DNA of 64,000 nucleotides from Syntrophus aciditrophicus SB (GTDB taxonomy: Bacteria > Desulfobacterota > Syntrophia > Syntrophales > Syntrophaceae), in NCBI RefSeq assembly GCF_000013405.1, contig NC_007759.1, positions 1,675,001 through 1,739,000 on the forward strand, read 5' to 3'. The position numbers and the translations under genes were made by a program. Below are positions 1-9,522 of the stretch, piece after piece; positions within the stretch are counted from its first letter, which is position 1; every line of letters starts with the position of its first letter. The notes under the pieces were generated by a model. That model had not been told where the DNA came from, searched no databases, and saw only the letters and a list, made by a program, of their open reading frames with translations.

Positions 1-339
1 TCCGAGTTTTTTAATATTATCCAGTAATATTTCCGATCTGTCATTTTTGGGATTGAAAGGATTGGTGCGTGAAGTTCCGAGGTTAGTCCCTCCATAACGG
101 TCCCACGTCCGAACGATTTCTTCATCAAGAGGACGAGTGTATTTTGCCAGGCTTTTGGGATCGTCCGGATCAACATCAACCAGTCCACGCCATCCATCCG
201 TAATCCCAATGACTTCGAATGACATGGAACGTTTTGATCCCAACCATTGATCTGTTGCACTTTTTGTAACCCATTTTACCGCGCCGTTCAAACCGGGACA
301 ATCACCACCGCCTGTCAGTACAGCAATTTTCATTTTCAT
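1..339 (-). CDS. pfkA: 6-phosphofructokinase, N-terminal part (runs off the window)
   Basis: The first 113 codons of a phosphofructokinase, which phosphorylates fructose 6-phosphate in glycolysis. The N-terminus reads MKMKIAVLTGGGDCPGLN, the family's nucleotide-binding glycine loop, and near residue 90 it has GGTNLGTSRTNPF, the second conserved loop (GG-LG-SR-NPF). The ATG at 339 is preceded by GGAGG at 346-350 with good spacing. The residues that separate ATP-dependent from pyrophosphate-dependent enzymes lie further along, outside the window, so the phosphoryl donor is undecided. The gene is incomplete only because the window starts inside it. It is divergent from rpmB. Confidence 0.9.
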   Translation of the reverse strand, partial: MKMKIAVLTGGGDCPGLNGAVKWVTKSATDQWLGSKRSMSFEVIGITDGWRGLVDVDPDDPKSLAKYTRPLDEEIVRTWDRYGGTNLGTSRTNPFNPKNDRSEILLDNIKKLG

Positions 340-600
340 AAGCAGCCTCCCATGATTTATGAATTCACTTGTCAAATAAATAAATTGGTAATATTCCTCT
401 GTGCCTTGCCTGGCGCGGGCCATCTGTTTGCGTGAAGCTTTTAACATAAGTGCTTCAAAAGAATCTATCTTTTTTCATCTATTGAAAGTTGCCTGAGGGA
501 TAAGGAACTTGAATGAAATTAGATAAAGATAAAAAGTTCTTGCAAAAATAAACGTTATGTTTTAGTAACCAACGCATTCTTTTGAAGGGAGAAATGGTAC

Positions 601-798
601 ATGTCTAGAATTTGTGACGTTTGTGGCAAGGGTCCGGTTGTCGGAAACAATGTGAGCCATGCAAATAATAAAACAAAGAAAGTTTGGTATCCCAATCTTC
701 AGAGCCTCAGATGCCTTGACGGCAAAACAGGCGCAGTTAAAAGAATGAAGGTCTGCACGCGCTGTTTGCGTTCAGGTTTTGTAAAAAAGGCCTTGTAA
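601..798 (+). CDS. rpmB: 50S ribosomal protein L28
   Basis: A 65-residue L28 protein of the large ribosomal subunit. It starts [20 protein letters not shown] and has the typical [11 protein letters not shown] segment. Two cysteine pairs, CDVC near residue 5 and CTRC near residue 52, make it a zinc-binding (C+) form rather than the cysteine-free form. GGAG at 588-591 precedes the ATG. It appears monocistronic here, as often seen for rpmB when rpmG is elsewhere. Identification is firm from sequence and length. Confidence 0.96.
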
Positions 799-1253
799 AA
801 AGGAGAGGATCCCTGAATCTCAGGCTAAATTCCGTATCATATTCAGGAACGCATCGCAATTGTCGATCAGAACCACCCCTTTGAGTGGGAACAATATAGT
901 TTGCCTACCAAAAGAAATATCCGGATTAAGGTCGAATGGGTCTATATATAAGCCGATTCGGCCTTTTCTATTTTTTATAACCTTTTTCCTGATTATTCTC
1001 TTCCGTGGCTTTGCCTTTCCTCTATTTTCCTATGATTTTTCTTTCCATGCTTCACTTTGAAGAATGACCGAATTCTCATGAGTGAAAAAACGATCATATC
1101 CTTTCGCTGGAATAGCCATGTACTTTAGTTATGGATTTTTACCTTGCGGTCGGCATAAATGTGTGATGTAAATTCCCGCTCATATAGATCCTGCAAATCA
1201 TTAATGAGCCGTGCGTAACCTGAAAAACCTACTCGTTATAAGGATTAGAAATC
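799..1253. other. Gene-free stretch after rpmB
   Basis: About 455 bases, AT-rich, with no open frame that has a convincing ribosome-binding site or protein-like composition. A short imperfect stem (CCTGA...TCAGG, about 813-825) follows rpmB but lacks a clear T-run. It presumably carries the promoter of the next gene; I see only weak matches to a sigma-70 promoter around 1143-1170. Confidence 0.5.
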
Positions 1254-2393
1254 ATGGAAAAAAGAATAACAGGAATGCGAAATTTATTGATCGCTCTGGC
1301 GGCTTTGCTGCTCGTCCTATTTCACCATCGGCCGGTTCAGGCCCTTCCTTTATCCGACGCGTCACACCCTGTCCCAGTCGCAGCTATGAAGCTTGTGCAG
1401 TTCTGTGCTGATCCCAAAGTCGGGTTCGATTCGCAAGCCGTTGCCAACCTTATAAATCATGTGATTGCACCTAAACAGAATAAAGAATCAGCTCTCCCCA
1501 CATTTCGGAATGCTACCGGAGCCTATTATGAACTCGACACCAGGATCAACTTTTCCGATTTCCTGAAATATTCCTTCAGCAGCGAAATTCCATCGGTTCT
1601 CACCAGTCCGGCTTCTCTAAGATATTCACTTTGGACAGACACTCAGGGAAAATCACAGAAAATGCCCGTCAATTGGAAACTGGTCCCCTCAAATGGAAAG
1701 CCGGTTATCATCCGCGGGTTGGAACAGATCGGGATCACTCCAGATATCAATACAGGCATTCATTATAAATATAAACTGCAAAGAACTCTCATCCTTCTTA
1801 ATCATGACAACCGGCAGGTCATTATTTCCATTTCAAAACAGACGGATATTTCCGATGTCGGCAAAAAGGGTGTCATTCTGGGGCATGATGACGACTGGAA
1901 TTACTATTATTCAGCAGAAACCGGTTCGACCAAGGCAGGACTGGGCTGGGTTAAATCCTACATTTATGACTATTTTTCCGTGGGAGTTCATATCCAGTCA
2001 GGCTCTTCACCTTCCATGGTCAGATCCGGAATTTTTCAATGGATTCGGGCTGGCTGGTCAGGAATCAATTTTGCTGAACCGAAACACGTAATCAAGGGAA
2101 TGAAACGATATGCCAGAAATTCAAAATCTATCCTTGAGTCTCCCAAATTACCTGAACCCAACCAGTTAGTCACTACTTATCGGCGCCTTTTAGCCTTGCC
2201 ACAACATGCTTTATCAGAGAAATACACCGCATTGCAGCAGGCTCGACAGCAATTAGCTGTCCGAAGAAATAAAATCGCTATAAAAAATCAGGAATCCCAT
2301 ACTCCAAGGGAACAAATCATTCAGGAATTGATGCTGGAATATTTCAAGATTTCCCTTGGAAAGCCATCCCTGCTGAAAAATATGGATATTTAG
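1254..2393 (+). CDS. Secreted hypothetical protein
   Basis: A 379-residue protein I do not recognise. Residues 8-30 form a basic-hydrophobic signal peptide ending near VQA, so export to the periplasm is likely. The mature part has mixed alpha/beta composition with many aromatic residues (HDDDWNYYYSAETG, around residue 215) and a repeated-looking polar C-terminal third rich in Q, R and K that may be helical. AAGGA about 9 bases before the ATG supports the start. It stands alone between intergenic regions. Function is not inferable; an exported binding protein or envelope protein are both possible. Confidence 0.7.
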   Translation: MEKRITGMRNLLIALAALLLVLFHHRPVQALPLSDASHPVPVAAMKLVQFCADPKVGFDSQAVANLINHVIAPKQNKESALPTFRNATGAYYELDTRINFSDFLKYSFSSEIPSVLTSPASLRYSLWTDTQGKSQKMPVNWKLVPSNGKPVIIRGLEQIGITPDINTGIHYKYKLQRTLILLNHDNRQVIISISKQTDISDVGKKGVILGHDDDWNYYYSAETGSTKAGLGWVKSYIYDYFSVGVHIQSGSSPSMVRSGIFQWIRAGWSGINFAEPKHVIKGMKRYARNSKSILESPKLPEPNQLVTTYRRLLALPQHALSEKYTALQQARQQLAVRRNKIAIKNQESHTPREQIIQELMLEYFKISLGKPSLLKNMDI

Positions 2394-2809
2394 AATGATG
2401 GCGCTTTCTTCCTAACCTTTCCCCATCAGAGAATAGCAGGAGAAACTTAAGCAGCGTTGTCTGGATATTTATACCCAGAGCCCCTCCCAACCGATGAAAC
2501 AGCATGCGAACTATTTTGGGAGTTTTCAAGTAATTAATTGCTGTTTTCGTTGAAATATGGCAGGTAAGCAAATCTCCTAAAGTTCTCACCTTTTCTTTTT
2601 AACATAATGGATACAGCATTTCACCCAACCCTGTGTGAGGATTATCTCATTAACCCTATTGCATAAAATTGATGACGAAGATAAGTTGAACTCAACGAGG
2701 ATGTTTTAAGCGCTGAAGAGACAGCAACTACAGATTGCCGTAAAGAATATTCGGAATAGGAAAAACTTTTTATATTCATGGCTCGGTAAATAAAGAAAGG
2801 AGCATGACA
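2394..2809. other. Gene-free stretch
   Basis: About 415 bases between two plus-strand genes. Minus-strand frames here have neither a ribosome-binding site nor protein-like composition. I see no clear terminator or operator. Confidence 0.45.
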
Positions 2810-3154
2810 ATGTCTGAATCATTTGAGGAATCTTCCATAGAATGCATGACCGTGCAAAATCGCTTTGTGCCACCGGAGATATGCAAAGGGGCAGTGAACA
2901 GGGTCGGCTCAGTTACACGAAATTCCTTAGAGATAAAGATCGATTCGACCATACAGCAAAAGATATCCGATTCAGTTGCAAAGGCGGTAAAAGCTATTGA
3001 GGCGATGCAGAAGAACACGGATCTCATGAAAGCCTTAAGGACAATCAGGGAAGGAAAAGGGGACAAGGCCACGGTAGAAATAGTTTGTAAAGAGTTTGAT
3101 GTCCTGGAGAAGGAACTCCTCGCCAGAGAGAAACATCACACTGTTCACGAATAA
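2810..3154 (+). CDS. Small hypothetical protein
   Basis: A 114-residue soluble protein of unknown function. It has no signal peptide or membrane segment. The middle part (about residues 50-100) is rich in K, E, I, A and L with heptad-like spacing and is probably helical. I choose the ATG at 2810 over the in-frame ATG at 2804 because AGGAG at 2798-2802 is 7 bases from the former and only 1 base from the latter. A hairpin follows it closely (3182-3234), so it is probably a single-gene transcript. Confidence 0.6.
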   Translation: MSESFEESSIECMTVQNRFVPPEICKGAVNRVGSVTRNSLEIKIDSTIQQKISDSVAKAVKAIEAMQKNTDLMKALRTIREGKGDKATVEIVCKEFDVLEKELLAREKHHTVHE

Positions 3155-3181
3155 GAGGAGCATAGAATGCGGCTCTTCCGA

Positions 3182-3234
3182 GGCCGGAAATGGTCAGCCC
3201 GACAAAAGCCTTCAGGCTGACTTCCGCCTGTTTC
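3182..3234 (+). terminator. Hairpin, probable terminator of the 2810-3154 gene
   Basis: GTCAGCC at 3193-3199 pairs with GGCTGAC at 3215-3221, and the flanking GGCCGGAA / TTCCGCC segments extend the stem with mismatches. TTTCTGTTT follows. The T-run is interrupted, so termination is likely but not certain. Confidence 0.55.
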
Positions 3235-4094
3235 TGTTTAGTATTACATCATGAAAAGAACTGATTGCATGTAGGTTGATTGAAAAAAAATCAGGATATT
3301 CGACAATATTGTCGAACGAGCGACAATAAAGAAAATCCTACTATCTCATTGCTTATAATGATTATTCTCATATGAAAATTTTACATAGTCGACATTTATT
3401 GCCTTTAATATCAGATTATTATTAATAACTCTTCCCAACCTTCCCTGGGTATTGCCAATTAAATTAAGTAATTAATAAAGTTGCATCATAGTGGCGCAAT
3501 GAATGCATACCAATAAAGATAAAGCAAAAACCCGGTTTACTCTAAGGTACTGAAGTAACCAAGTCGAGGCTAAAAATTTAAAGTGCCATTCTTTTAAGTT
3601 AATCTCCTTGGATAGGCGATTTTATCGGAGAAAAGGTGTTGATAATATTTTCCGTTTCGTTTCAGCACAGACCTTGACCCTCCGAAGTTCGTTTAAATTC
3701 TCTTTCCCGCCTGCTGATTAGACATCTGACATTGAACAGTTCGCTCCGCTTCCGCATCAATCGGCATTTTGACAAAAATATATTAAATATCATGTCAGGT
3801 ATCGCCAATGTAAAAAGGAGGCTCAATCAAGGGGATGAATCACTGATTCTGTAAACTTCGCCATTCAATTTTCCCTGATTGTGGATCAGCCATCGTTCTT
3901 TTAAGCGATAATAACTGATGACGCTTGGGGGTTGGAAAAATTCTGCGAATTCTGAATTTCTCTTTTATCACAGTTTTTGCCATATTTTTTAGATAGCAAA
4001 AAATTCATTGCTTTCCCATGTTGCTCTTTTGCTGAAAATCCTGAATTGTTAACTTTCTGACCTCGACAAGGCGTCGTTGGAAGGAGGGATTACG
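3235..4094. other. Long AT-rich gene-free stretch
   Basis: About 860 bases with no credible coding frame on either strand. It contains one perfect 18-base palindrome (3299-3316) and several TA-rich tracts (for example around 3410-3480). No RNA gene was recognised by eye, though an unannotated small RNA could sit here. Confidence 0.5.
3299..3316. promoter_or_regulatory. Perfect 18-base palindrome, operator-like
   Basis: TTCGACAATATTGTCGAA reads identically on both strands, and a half-site CGACAATA recurs at 3321-3328. Dimeric HTH regulators bind sites of this kind. There is no adjacent gene start on either side within 300 bases, so the target is unclear. Confidence 0.45.
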
Positions 4095-4310
4095 ATGTGG
4101 AGTATCAATCAGGACGGAACTGTAACGGCAAGAGCCAGGGCACTGCTGCACATTCTTGATAAACCCATGACACCGGAAGAAATTTCCCAACAGCTCGGAC
4201 AACCTCTCTTCAAAGTAAGAACCTGTCTTCGGGAAATGGTCACTTGCCGAATCATAGACCAGAGGGGAGAGCGATTTATAATCACCGAAGAGGGGAGAGA
4301 AAAGCGATAA
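4095..4310 (+). CDS. Small winged-helix DNA-binding-like protein
   Basis: A 71-residue protein starting MWSINQDGTV. Residues about 12-65 have the pattern of a winged helix-turn-helix: a helix (ARALLHILDKP), a turn with MTPEEISQQLGQPLFKVRTCLREM as helix-turn-recognition helix, and a wing with the IDQRGERFIITEEGRE pattern seen in MarR/ArsR-like small regulators. The ATG at 4095 has AAGGAGG at 4081-4087 with 7-base spacing; an upstream in-frame ATG at 4077 is not so served. It probably acts as a DNA-binding protein, but the target is unknown. Confidence 0.65.
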   Translation: MWSINQDGTVTARARALLHILDKPMTPEEISQQLGQPLFKVRTCLREMVTCRIIDQRGERFIITEEGREKR

Positions 4311-4360
4311 AATTTTTAAAACACAAACGAGAGAACCCAGGCCATTCACACAATCGGCAA

Positions 4361-4395
4361 AGAAAACCCGTTTTTTCAGCGGGTTTTCTGCTTTA
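4361..4395. terminator. Bidirectional intrinsic terminator
   Basis: AGAAAACCCG at 4361-4370 pairs with CGGGTTTTCT at 4380-4389 around a 9-base loop. T-rich sequence lies on the far side in both orientations, so it can end the plus-strand gene at 4310 and the minus-strand gene that ends at 4472. Confidence 0.8.
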
Positions 4396-4471
4396 TAGGA
4401 CTTTCTGGATTATTACCGGGGATCCCGGATGACGAGCCTGAGGCCAAAATTTAGTTAATCGCATTGTGAGG

Positions 4472-5068
4472 CTACTTTTTCGCCCACACTCCATTGTCGC
4501 CCTGCACCCACCAGCCGGGCTGGGATTTGCCTCTCCAGCTATTGGCAAATATCGTTGCTATCTGCGGCACCGTTTCAGAACCGAGCTTGTTGGCCGTTGC
4601 AATCTCCTGGTAAAGGGCTGTTCTGTCTTTGTTTTCCTGTTCGATCAGTTTGTTGACCTGGCTCCTCTCCTGGAGATTCAAACCGGCTATATTTCTTGCC
4701 TCAACAAGCCCCTTGTTATTCTCCCCGATTGCTCCCTTGTCGTAGAAAGGTTTCAACTGGAAAAACCTGTTTTTCATCGAATCTCTGATGCCGCGAATAG
4801 CAGGTGTTGAAACATCAATATTTACAGCGGCATGGGCATTTACGGGGCCAAATCTGAATTGCTTCAGCAAATCCAACCGGCTTGAGGGACCTGGAGCGGG
4901 CGCCGGCACCGTTTCTTTCTGAACATCATTTGCTTTTGTACGGACGTCTTCAACGATACTGTCCGCTGCCTTTTGTACTTCGGCGGCAGGGAAATATATA
5001 TTGACCGTCACACAGGACACGATTAGAAACACCACAAAAATACCTGACACTTTTATTACAGTTCGCAT
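4472..5068 (-). CDS. DUF1318 (YdbL-like) lipoprotein
   Basis: A 198-residue lipoprotein: residues 1-18 are a signal sequence ending IVS, followed by Cys19 (lipobox). The mature N-terminus, VTVNIYFPAAEVQKAA, is a segment common in deltaproteobacterial DUF1318 proteins. After a linker rich in A, P and K, residues about 90-175 form the YdbL-type domain (IRDSMKNRFFQLKPFYDKGAIGE region). AGGAGG precedes the ATG. It lies 53 bases after the ydbH-like gene, so the two are probably co-transcribed. In enterobacteria the corresponding ydbH-ynbE-ydbL genes serve outer-membrane lipid homeostasis; a similar envelope role is inferred. Confidence 0.8.
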   Translation of the reverse strand: MRTVIKVSGIFVVFLIVSCVTVNIYFPAAEVQKAADSIVEDVRTKANDVQKETVPAPAPGPSSRLDLLKQFRFGPVNAHAAVNIDVSTPAIRGIRDSMKNRFFQLKPFYDKGAIGENNKGLVEARNIAGLNLQERSQVNKLIEQENKDRTALYQEIATANKLGSETVPQIATIFANSWRGKSQPGWWVQGDNGVWAKK

Positions 5069-5121
5069 ATTTCCTCCTGAAAAATTATTTTTTTGCTGAA
5101 TTTTTTATGCTTTAACATGAT

Positions 5122-7737
5122 TTACCCTGACGACATATTCCTGCTTTCTTCTCGAGGCTGAAATATGCGGCCCACCCGTTCCGCCATGTCCTTGAAGCTG
5201 ATGGCATTATCAGGGTTCTGATTGATGACGTCAATACCTCTGAACCAAGCCCGTCTCACCAGATATTCATTTCCGCCCTTATAAATGAGTCCTCGCAGGG
5301 AAAAGATATCATCCGCCAGGGTGCACCTTATGCCAATCTCACTGTAGGGATAATCTTTAAAAAACTGGTTCAGACCGCTGCTCAGCACAGCGGACACTGC
5401 GCCAGAACCAGTACCGATTATTGAAATATTCTTGATCGCATCAACACTGATTCTTTGCGGCACCTTTCTGCTCCTGTCCGATCTAATAACCAGATCAAAG
5501 CTCACGGGCTGGCCGTATTCCATCATGAAATTCTTCAGGTATCCCTTAACAAGCCCTGTCATCCGACCGACTTCGATGCTTTCCGTAACCGCTTCGAGAT
5601 CGATATTATCAAATTCTGCATCGGCGCCGAAAAAGCGGGATAAAGAGAAAAGTCTTCCCGCATATATATTGCCGATGGTAACCCTGCCACCGAATATCTG
5701 AATCACAAGCTCACCGTATGCGTTCCACTTTCCATCCTGAAATACGATTGAAGACAAGTCCCCGTTGATCAATCCTGTCAATGTAAAGGGTACCGACGAC
5801 CCGATCAGTTGCCCAAGATCGAGGTTTTGAATAGTTACGCCAGTTTGAACCCGCGTTTCAGGGGAAAGAAGATTTTCAGCCCTGAAGCCTGCCATGTGGA
5901 CCTTGCCGCCCAAAGTTGAAAAGTCAATTGGATTCGGAAGAATAAAGCGGTTGCCATAGAGCGCGACGGGTGTTTTAAGTTTATCGATCCTTAAAGTTCC
6001 CTTTTCGAGCAGTTCGAAGGCAAGGAAACCCTGGCCGGCTTCGTTTACACTTCCCGGTGATGGAGTTCCTGCCAGGACAATATCATATGGCAATGATATA
6101 TTCAGACCGGTGAGCAAGAGCTGGTTTGAAGGAGAGCGAACAGCGCCGCCGCGAAGTGCAAGATTGCCTTCGATCATTTTACGCTGCTTCGAAATTGACG
6201 CAGTCAGTTTCAAATCTGTTTCTCCATCCAGCGTCATATCCTGCAGGTTCGGATAATTCTGCTGCATGTAATTCTGCATGAGAATGCCAAACAGACGTCG
6301 GCAGGAAACACCCTTTGCATCAAGGAAAAAAACCGAACTATTTTGTGAAATATCTACAGAAAAGACGTAATGACCCGTTTGGAAAAGATCGAAAGTTCCG
6401 GAGGAGGCAAGAGAAAACGGGTTTTGTGCAAAAGTGCCCTGCGAGACGACTGTTACCTTTTCCCCCTTGAAATCCTGATAGTATTGCCCCCAGAGAAACT
6501 CCCCCTCGCTGCCCTCCAGGGTAATATTGAAACTGCCCTGGCGCTTTTTTTCCGGTGAACCCACCTTCAACTCGATTCTGCCGGTAATCCGCTCTCCCGC
6601 CTTAGAACTGTCAGCAGAGGCGAACCCGCCTTCACTCAGATCAATGATTGCCGCTGCTTTCCATACCATAGCGCCGTCGGATCGCCGTCCCTCGCTCTCC
6701 ACTTCAAGTCCGCCTTTGCCCTTGAATGTCCATTTTCTGTAGTCTTCGGGCAGGAGGGGCTGCACAAGACCGAAAACCTGTGCAAGGTCCAGCGATGAGG
6801 CACGCAGGGACGCGCGCCAGGTAAGGGGTTTTATCGTACCGGCCCCCCTGCCCTTCAGCATTCCAATCCCTGAAGCGGATCCTTCAAAGGATGTAATGTT
6901 GAAGGCTGATGTCTTCTGGTCGTATGAACCGTTTAATTGCGCTTTAATATTCCGCATATCGATTTTTCCGCTTCCTCCCCGACGTGACAGACTCAGGATT
7001 TCAGCCTTCGCACTGTTAAGAGAGAAAACATTCCCGTTGAGCGCAAGCCCGGTTGTGAGTTTCAAATCATCGAGCATCATACTGCCAGAGGAACCCTTAA
7101 CAAGGAAAAGGCGGAATGAACCCGAACCGAAAAGTCGTGGAGACATCCGGTTTATGTCCAGGTCGACTTCAAATCTCCCCTGTCCGGACGTGCCATTGTA
7201 ACGGATATTGAAGCGGCTGTTGCCATTCAATTTTCCGCCGCCTTCGGGCTTGAAGTCCCTGATGGTCAAATTTACACATGGAACGGAATAGGCGGCTGAC
7301 TCTGTCTTCAACTCCAGGTGACCATTCCTGACTTCAAGAAGTTGTATGGGAGGCAATTTCCGGAGAACCTCAAAAGGGTCCGTTTCTGATTTTTCATCCT
7401 TTATGGAAAAAGTAAATTTCGAACCGGTAAGCAGTATCTTCTCCACTTCGATCTTCAATCCCTTACCAACACCTGCATCGACATCTGCGTTTTCCAGGAA
7501 GAAATCAAAACCATTTTCCTTGATCTGCTGAATATGCAATCCGCTTAAATTCATACCCAGATAACGATTCAGAGAAATGTCATCGATATGCAGCGAGATG
7601 CCGGTTAGCGGCTGCAAGCAGGCCGCTATAGCGTTGACAGCTGGCGGACATTGAAAAATTGCGAACATCACCGTCAAAGCGGTGAGAGGTAAAGCAAGAA
7701 TTACAGCGATTAGTATGATGATCTTTTTCTTACTCAT
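5122..7737 (-). CDS. YdbH-family AsmA-like envelope protein
   Basis: An 871-residue protein with one N-terminal membrane anchor (residues about 5-28), then a long periplasmic beta-rich region. The C-terminal half carries the YdbH / dicarboxylate-transport-like domain, including GRVTIGNIYAGRLFSLSRFF and the closing FKDYPYSEIGIRCTLADDIF segment. YdbH belongs to the AsmA-like proteins that bridge inner and outer membranes and move phospholipids. Its length equals the usual size (about 850-1000). No separate ynbE gene exists in the 53-base gap to the DUF1318 gene. The ribosome-binding site is weak, so the exact start is less certain. Confidence 0.82.
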   Translation of the reverse strand: MSKKKIIILIAVILALPLTALTVMFAIFQCPPAVNAIAACLQPLTGISLHIDDISLNRYLGMNLSGLHIQQIKENGFDFFLENADVDAGVGKGLKIEVEKILLTGSKFTFSIKDEKSETDPFEVLRKLPPIQLLEVRNGHLELKTESAAYSVPCVNLTIRDFKPEGGGKLNGNSRFNIRYNGTSGQGRFEVDLDINRMSPRLFGSGSFRLFLVKGSSGSMMLDDLKLTTGLALNGNVFSLNSAKAEILSLSRRGGSGKIDMRNIKAQLNGSYDQKTSAFNITSFEGSASGIGMLKGRGAGTIKPLTWRASLRASSLDLAQVFGLVQPLLPEDYRKWTFKGKGGLEVESEGRRSDGAMVWKAAAIIDLSEGGFASADSSKAGERITGRIELKVGSPEKKRQGSFNITLEGSEGEFLWGQYYQDFKGEKVTVVSQGTFAQNPFSLASSGTFDLFQTGHYVFSVDISQNSSVFFLDAKGVSCRRLFGILMQNYMQQNYPNLQDMTLDGETDLKLTASISKQRKMIEGNLALRGGAVRSPSNQLLLTGLNISLPYDIVLAGTPSPGSVNEAGQGFLAFELLEKGTLRIDKLKTPVALYGNRFILPNPIDFSTLGGKVHMAGFRAENLLSPETRVQTGVTIQNLDLGQLIGSSVPFTLTGLINGDLSSIVFQDGKWNAYGELVIQIFGGRVTIGNIYAGRLFSLSRFFGADAEFDNIDLEAVTESIEVGRMTGLVKGYLKNFMMEYGQPVSFDLVIRSDRSRKVPQRISVDAIKNISIIGTGSGAVSAVLSSGLNQFFKDYPYSEIGIRCTLADDIFSLRGLIYKGGNEYLVRRAWFRGIDVINQNPDNAISFKDMAERVGRIFQPREESRNMSSG

Positions 7738-8346
7738 GAAAAGTTTTTATTTATAGAGAGATAACAGGCATTAATCGAGTGGTGCTTGGGAGTTTCCTCT
7801 GGCACAGGTATTGTGAAACAAAATGGTGCTTTTGTAAATGATTACGTTAAAATAAATAAAAATTATTGTAGTGAAAAAGATTCTTTTTTTGTCAGCTTTA
7901 ACAAAAGTGAAAATGCCGACAAAGAAATGGTGATGAGTAAATTGCTCTAAGTTACTGAAATAATGATGGAGGGTGCATTGAACCGGAAAAAATAAGATAT
8001 AACTATTCGCATGTATTGGCCTTTTTTTTGACTGCAAGTCATTTGCAAGTTCTTTTCGGTTTTGGTTGAGATTTAAACCTTAGGCAATAAAAAACCCGCT
8101 GTATTTAGCGGGTTCCATGTTGTACAGCTGCCTTCAGCGCCAAGGCAAGAGTGAGTCATGCTGCTGATTCAGGTCTGCGCCTCGCTGGTCGCTCTCCGCG
8201 TCAAGCAGAGCGAAATTCGCTCCCTCTCCGAAGCCATGGTCGGGCTGGCGGTGGCGATAGAGAGTTTTCCTGGCCGATACACAGGTAGGAAGCAAGACCA
8301 GGAGCGACACTGTTGAAACTGTCAAATATTCGTTGACAGTTGCGAT
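7738..8346. other. Gene-free junction between core genome and the defence region
   Basis: About 600 bases separating ydbH from jetD. The left half is AT-rich like the core; the right half (from about 8115) is GC-rich like the Wadjet operon, so the composition boundary falls near the terminator at 8093-8114. A plus-strand frame of 52 codons (8158-8316) has GC-rich third positions at first but no good ribosome-binding site and no recognised homology; it may be a gene remnant. TTGACAGTT and a partly inverted AACTGTCAA copy occur at 8316-8342. Confidence 0.45.
8093..8114 (-). terminator. Intrinsic terminator downstream of the Wadjet operon
   Basis: AACCCGCT at 8093-8100 pairs with AGCGGGTT at 8107-8114. 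On the minus strand the stem is followed by TTTTTTATT, the proper order for a terminator of transcription coming from jetD. Confidence 0.8.
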
Positions 8347-9522
8347 TCACAGCCTCCGGAGAACATCATGCAGAAAACCGAACCCAATCCTCTCTTGCTC
8401 AAGCCGAACCCGTTCCCCCCAATGGTTCCGGCGCAACTGATCGTAAAGGGCGCTTTCCTCGGAGTTCAACCGCGCGAGGGTCCCTGTTTCAGGCTGTTTC
8501 TCCACTCCCCAGAGTGACCTATGGGCTAAGAGTGTTTGCAGATCCATGAGAAAAGACACGGCGTGGGGAAAGAATCCACGCAATTGATTGAGAATGGCGA
8601 ATCCATGGGTATCGATATCTCCCCAATAGTAGATGCCTCGCTGGTGCAACCAGGGGGCAGCAGCGAGATTGTCGAAACCGTACCCCGCCCCAAAAATCAC
8701 CATCGCATCAGGAACATCCGGAAAAGCCAGAAAGTTGATCTCATTTTCGGTGATGAACACTTTCGATGCCGGCAGATCAAGAGAGGCGAAGGATGCCTGC
8801 GTCAGAGTGATATCCTGATCGGATTCCACCGCCGGCAACCGGATATTCCGGTCCAACACACGGAAGCGCACCCGTAAAGGTTTGTCCAAAAAACCATAAC
8901 GGCGGCAGAATCCACCAATGCCCGTGTGTGTTGCATCAATGGCTTCCCCCGGCAACACGAGATCGAGCAATTCCGCCAGCACGCCTCGATGCCCTTCAAT
9001 AAACTTGGTATGGACACCCGGCAGATCTATCTGGCGCAGGTAAATCGCGGGGCGGGGATGCTTGAGCACCCAGGTGACAATCTCCAGCAGGCGCGGCCAG
9101 TCTTCGGACAATTCCAAAGCTCGTAGCGGGCGCTTTGCCAGCCATGGAACCAATTCAGGCTGTTTCTTCCTGGTCAGTTCAACCAACGTGGCAAACTGAT
9201 CCGCAGCCCGGCGCTTACCGATCAGTCCGAGCGCCTCCTCCAGCGTATCGATCCAGATTGCCGCGGGAATTTCATTGGCTCCAAGAACGCGGTGGTTTAC
9301 GCTGCGCCATTCGATCCGATAGAAACCGGCGGCTGAGCACAATTGGGCGATCCACTCACGCACCTCGGGAAACCGCTCGCTCAGTCCCCGTGAATCCGGA
9401 CTTTTGAGCGTCAATCGACGAGGGAAGAGTGCCTCCCCACCAGCCAGGGAAGCGAGCAGTAAGCCGCGATCCCAGAGTTTCCGCACCTGCGCTTTGAGAT
9501 CGGCCGGGGTCGTCCACTTCAT
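8347..9522 (-). CDS. jetD: Wadjet nuclease subunit JetD (DUF3322-DUF2220)
   Basis: A 391-residue protein matching JetD, the nuclease of the Wadjet plasmid-defence complex, related to topoisomerase VI Toprim proteins. The N-terminal half is DUF3322; the C-terminal half is the DUF2220 Toprim domain with Glu259/Glu261 (ITENEINF) and the metal-binding GDIDTHGF (Asp302, Asp304). JetD cuts closed-circular DNA after the JetABC motor has extruded it. Its ATG overlaps the jetC stop by four bases (ATGA). Size is normal and catalytic residues are intact, so it should be active. Confidence 0.93.
   Translation of the reverse strand: MKWTTPADLKAQVRKLWDRGLLLASLAGGEALFPRRLTLKSPDSRGLSERFPEVREWIAQLCSAAGFYRIEWRSVNHRVLGANEIPAAIWIDTLEEALGLIGKRRAADQFATLVELTRKKQPELVPWLAKRPLRALELSEDWPRLLEIVTWVLKHPRPAIYLRQIDLPGVHTKFIEGHRGVLAELLDLVLPGEAIDATHTGIGGFCRRYGFLDKPLRVRFRVLDRNIRLPAVESDQDITLTQASFASLDLPASKVFITENEINFLAFPDVPDAMVIFGAGYGFDNLAAAPWLHQRGIYYWGDIDTHGFAILNQLRGFFPHAVSFLMDLQTLLAHRSLWGVEKQPETGTLARLNSEESALYDQLRRNHWGERVRLEQERIGFGFLHDVLRRL

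Noticed and set aside
7771-8037. 88-codon minus-strand frame upstream of ydbH.
   Set aside because: Composition reflects AT-rich noncoding DNA (runs of F, I, H, Y) and there is no ribosome-binding site.
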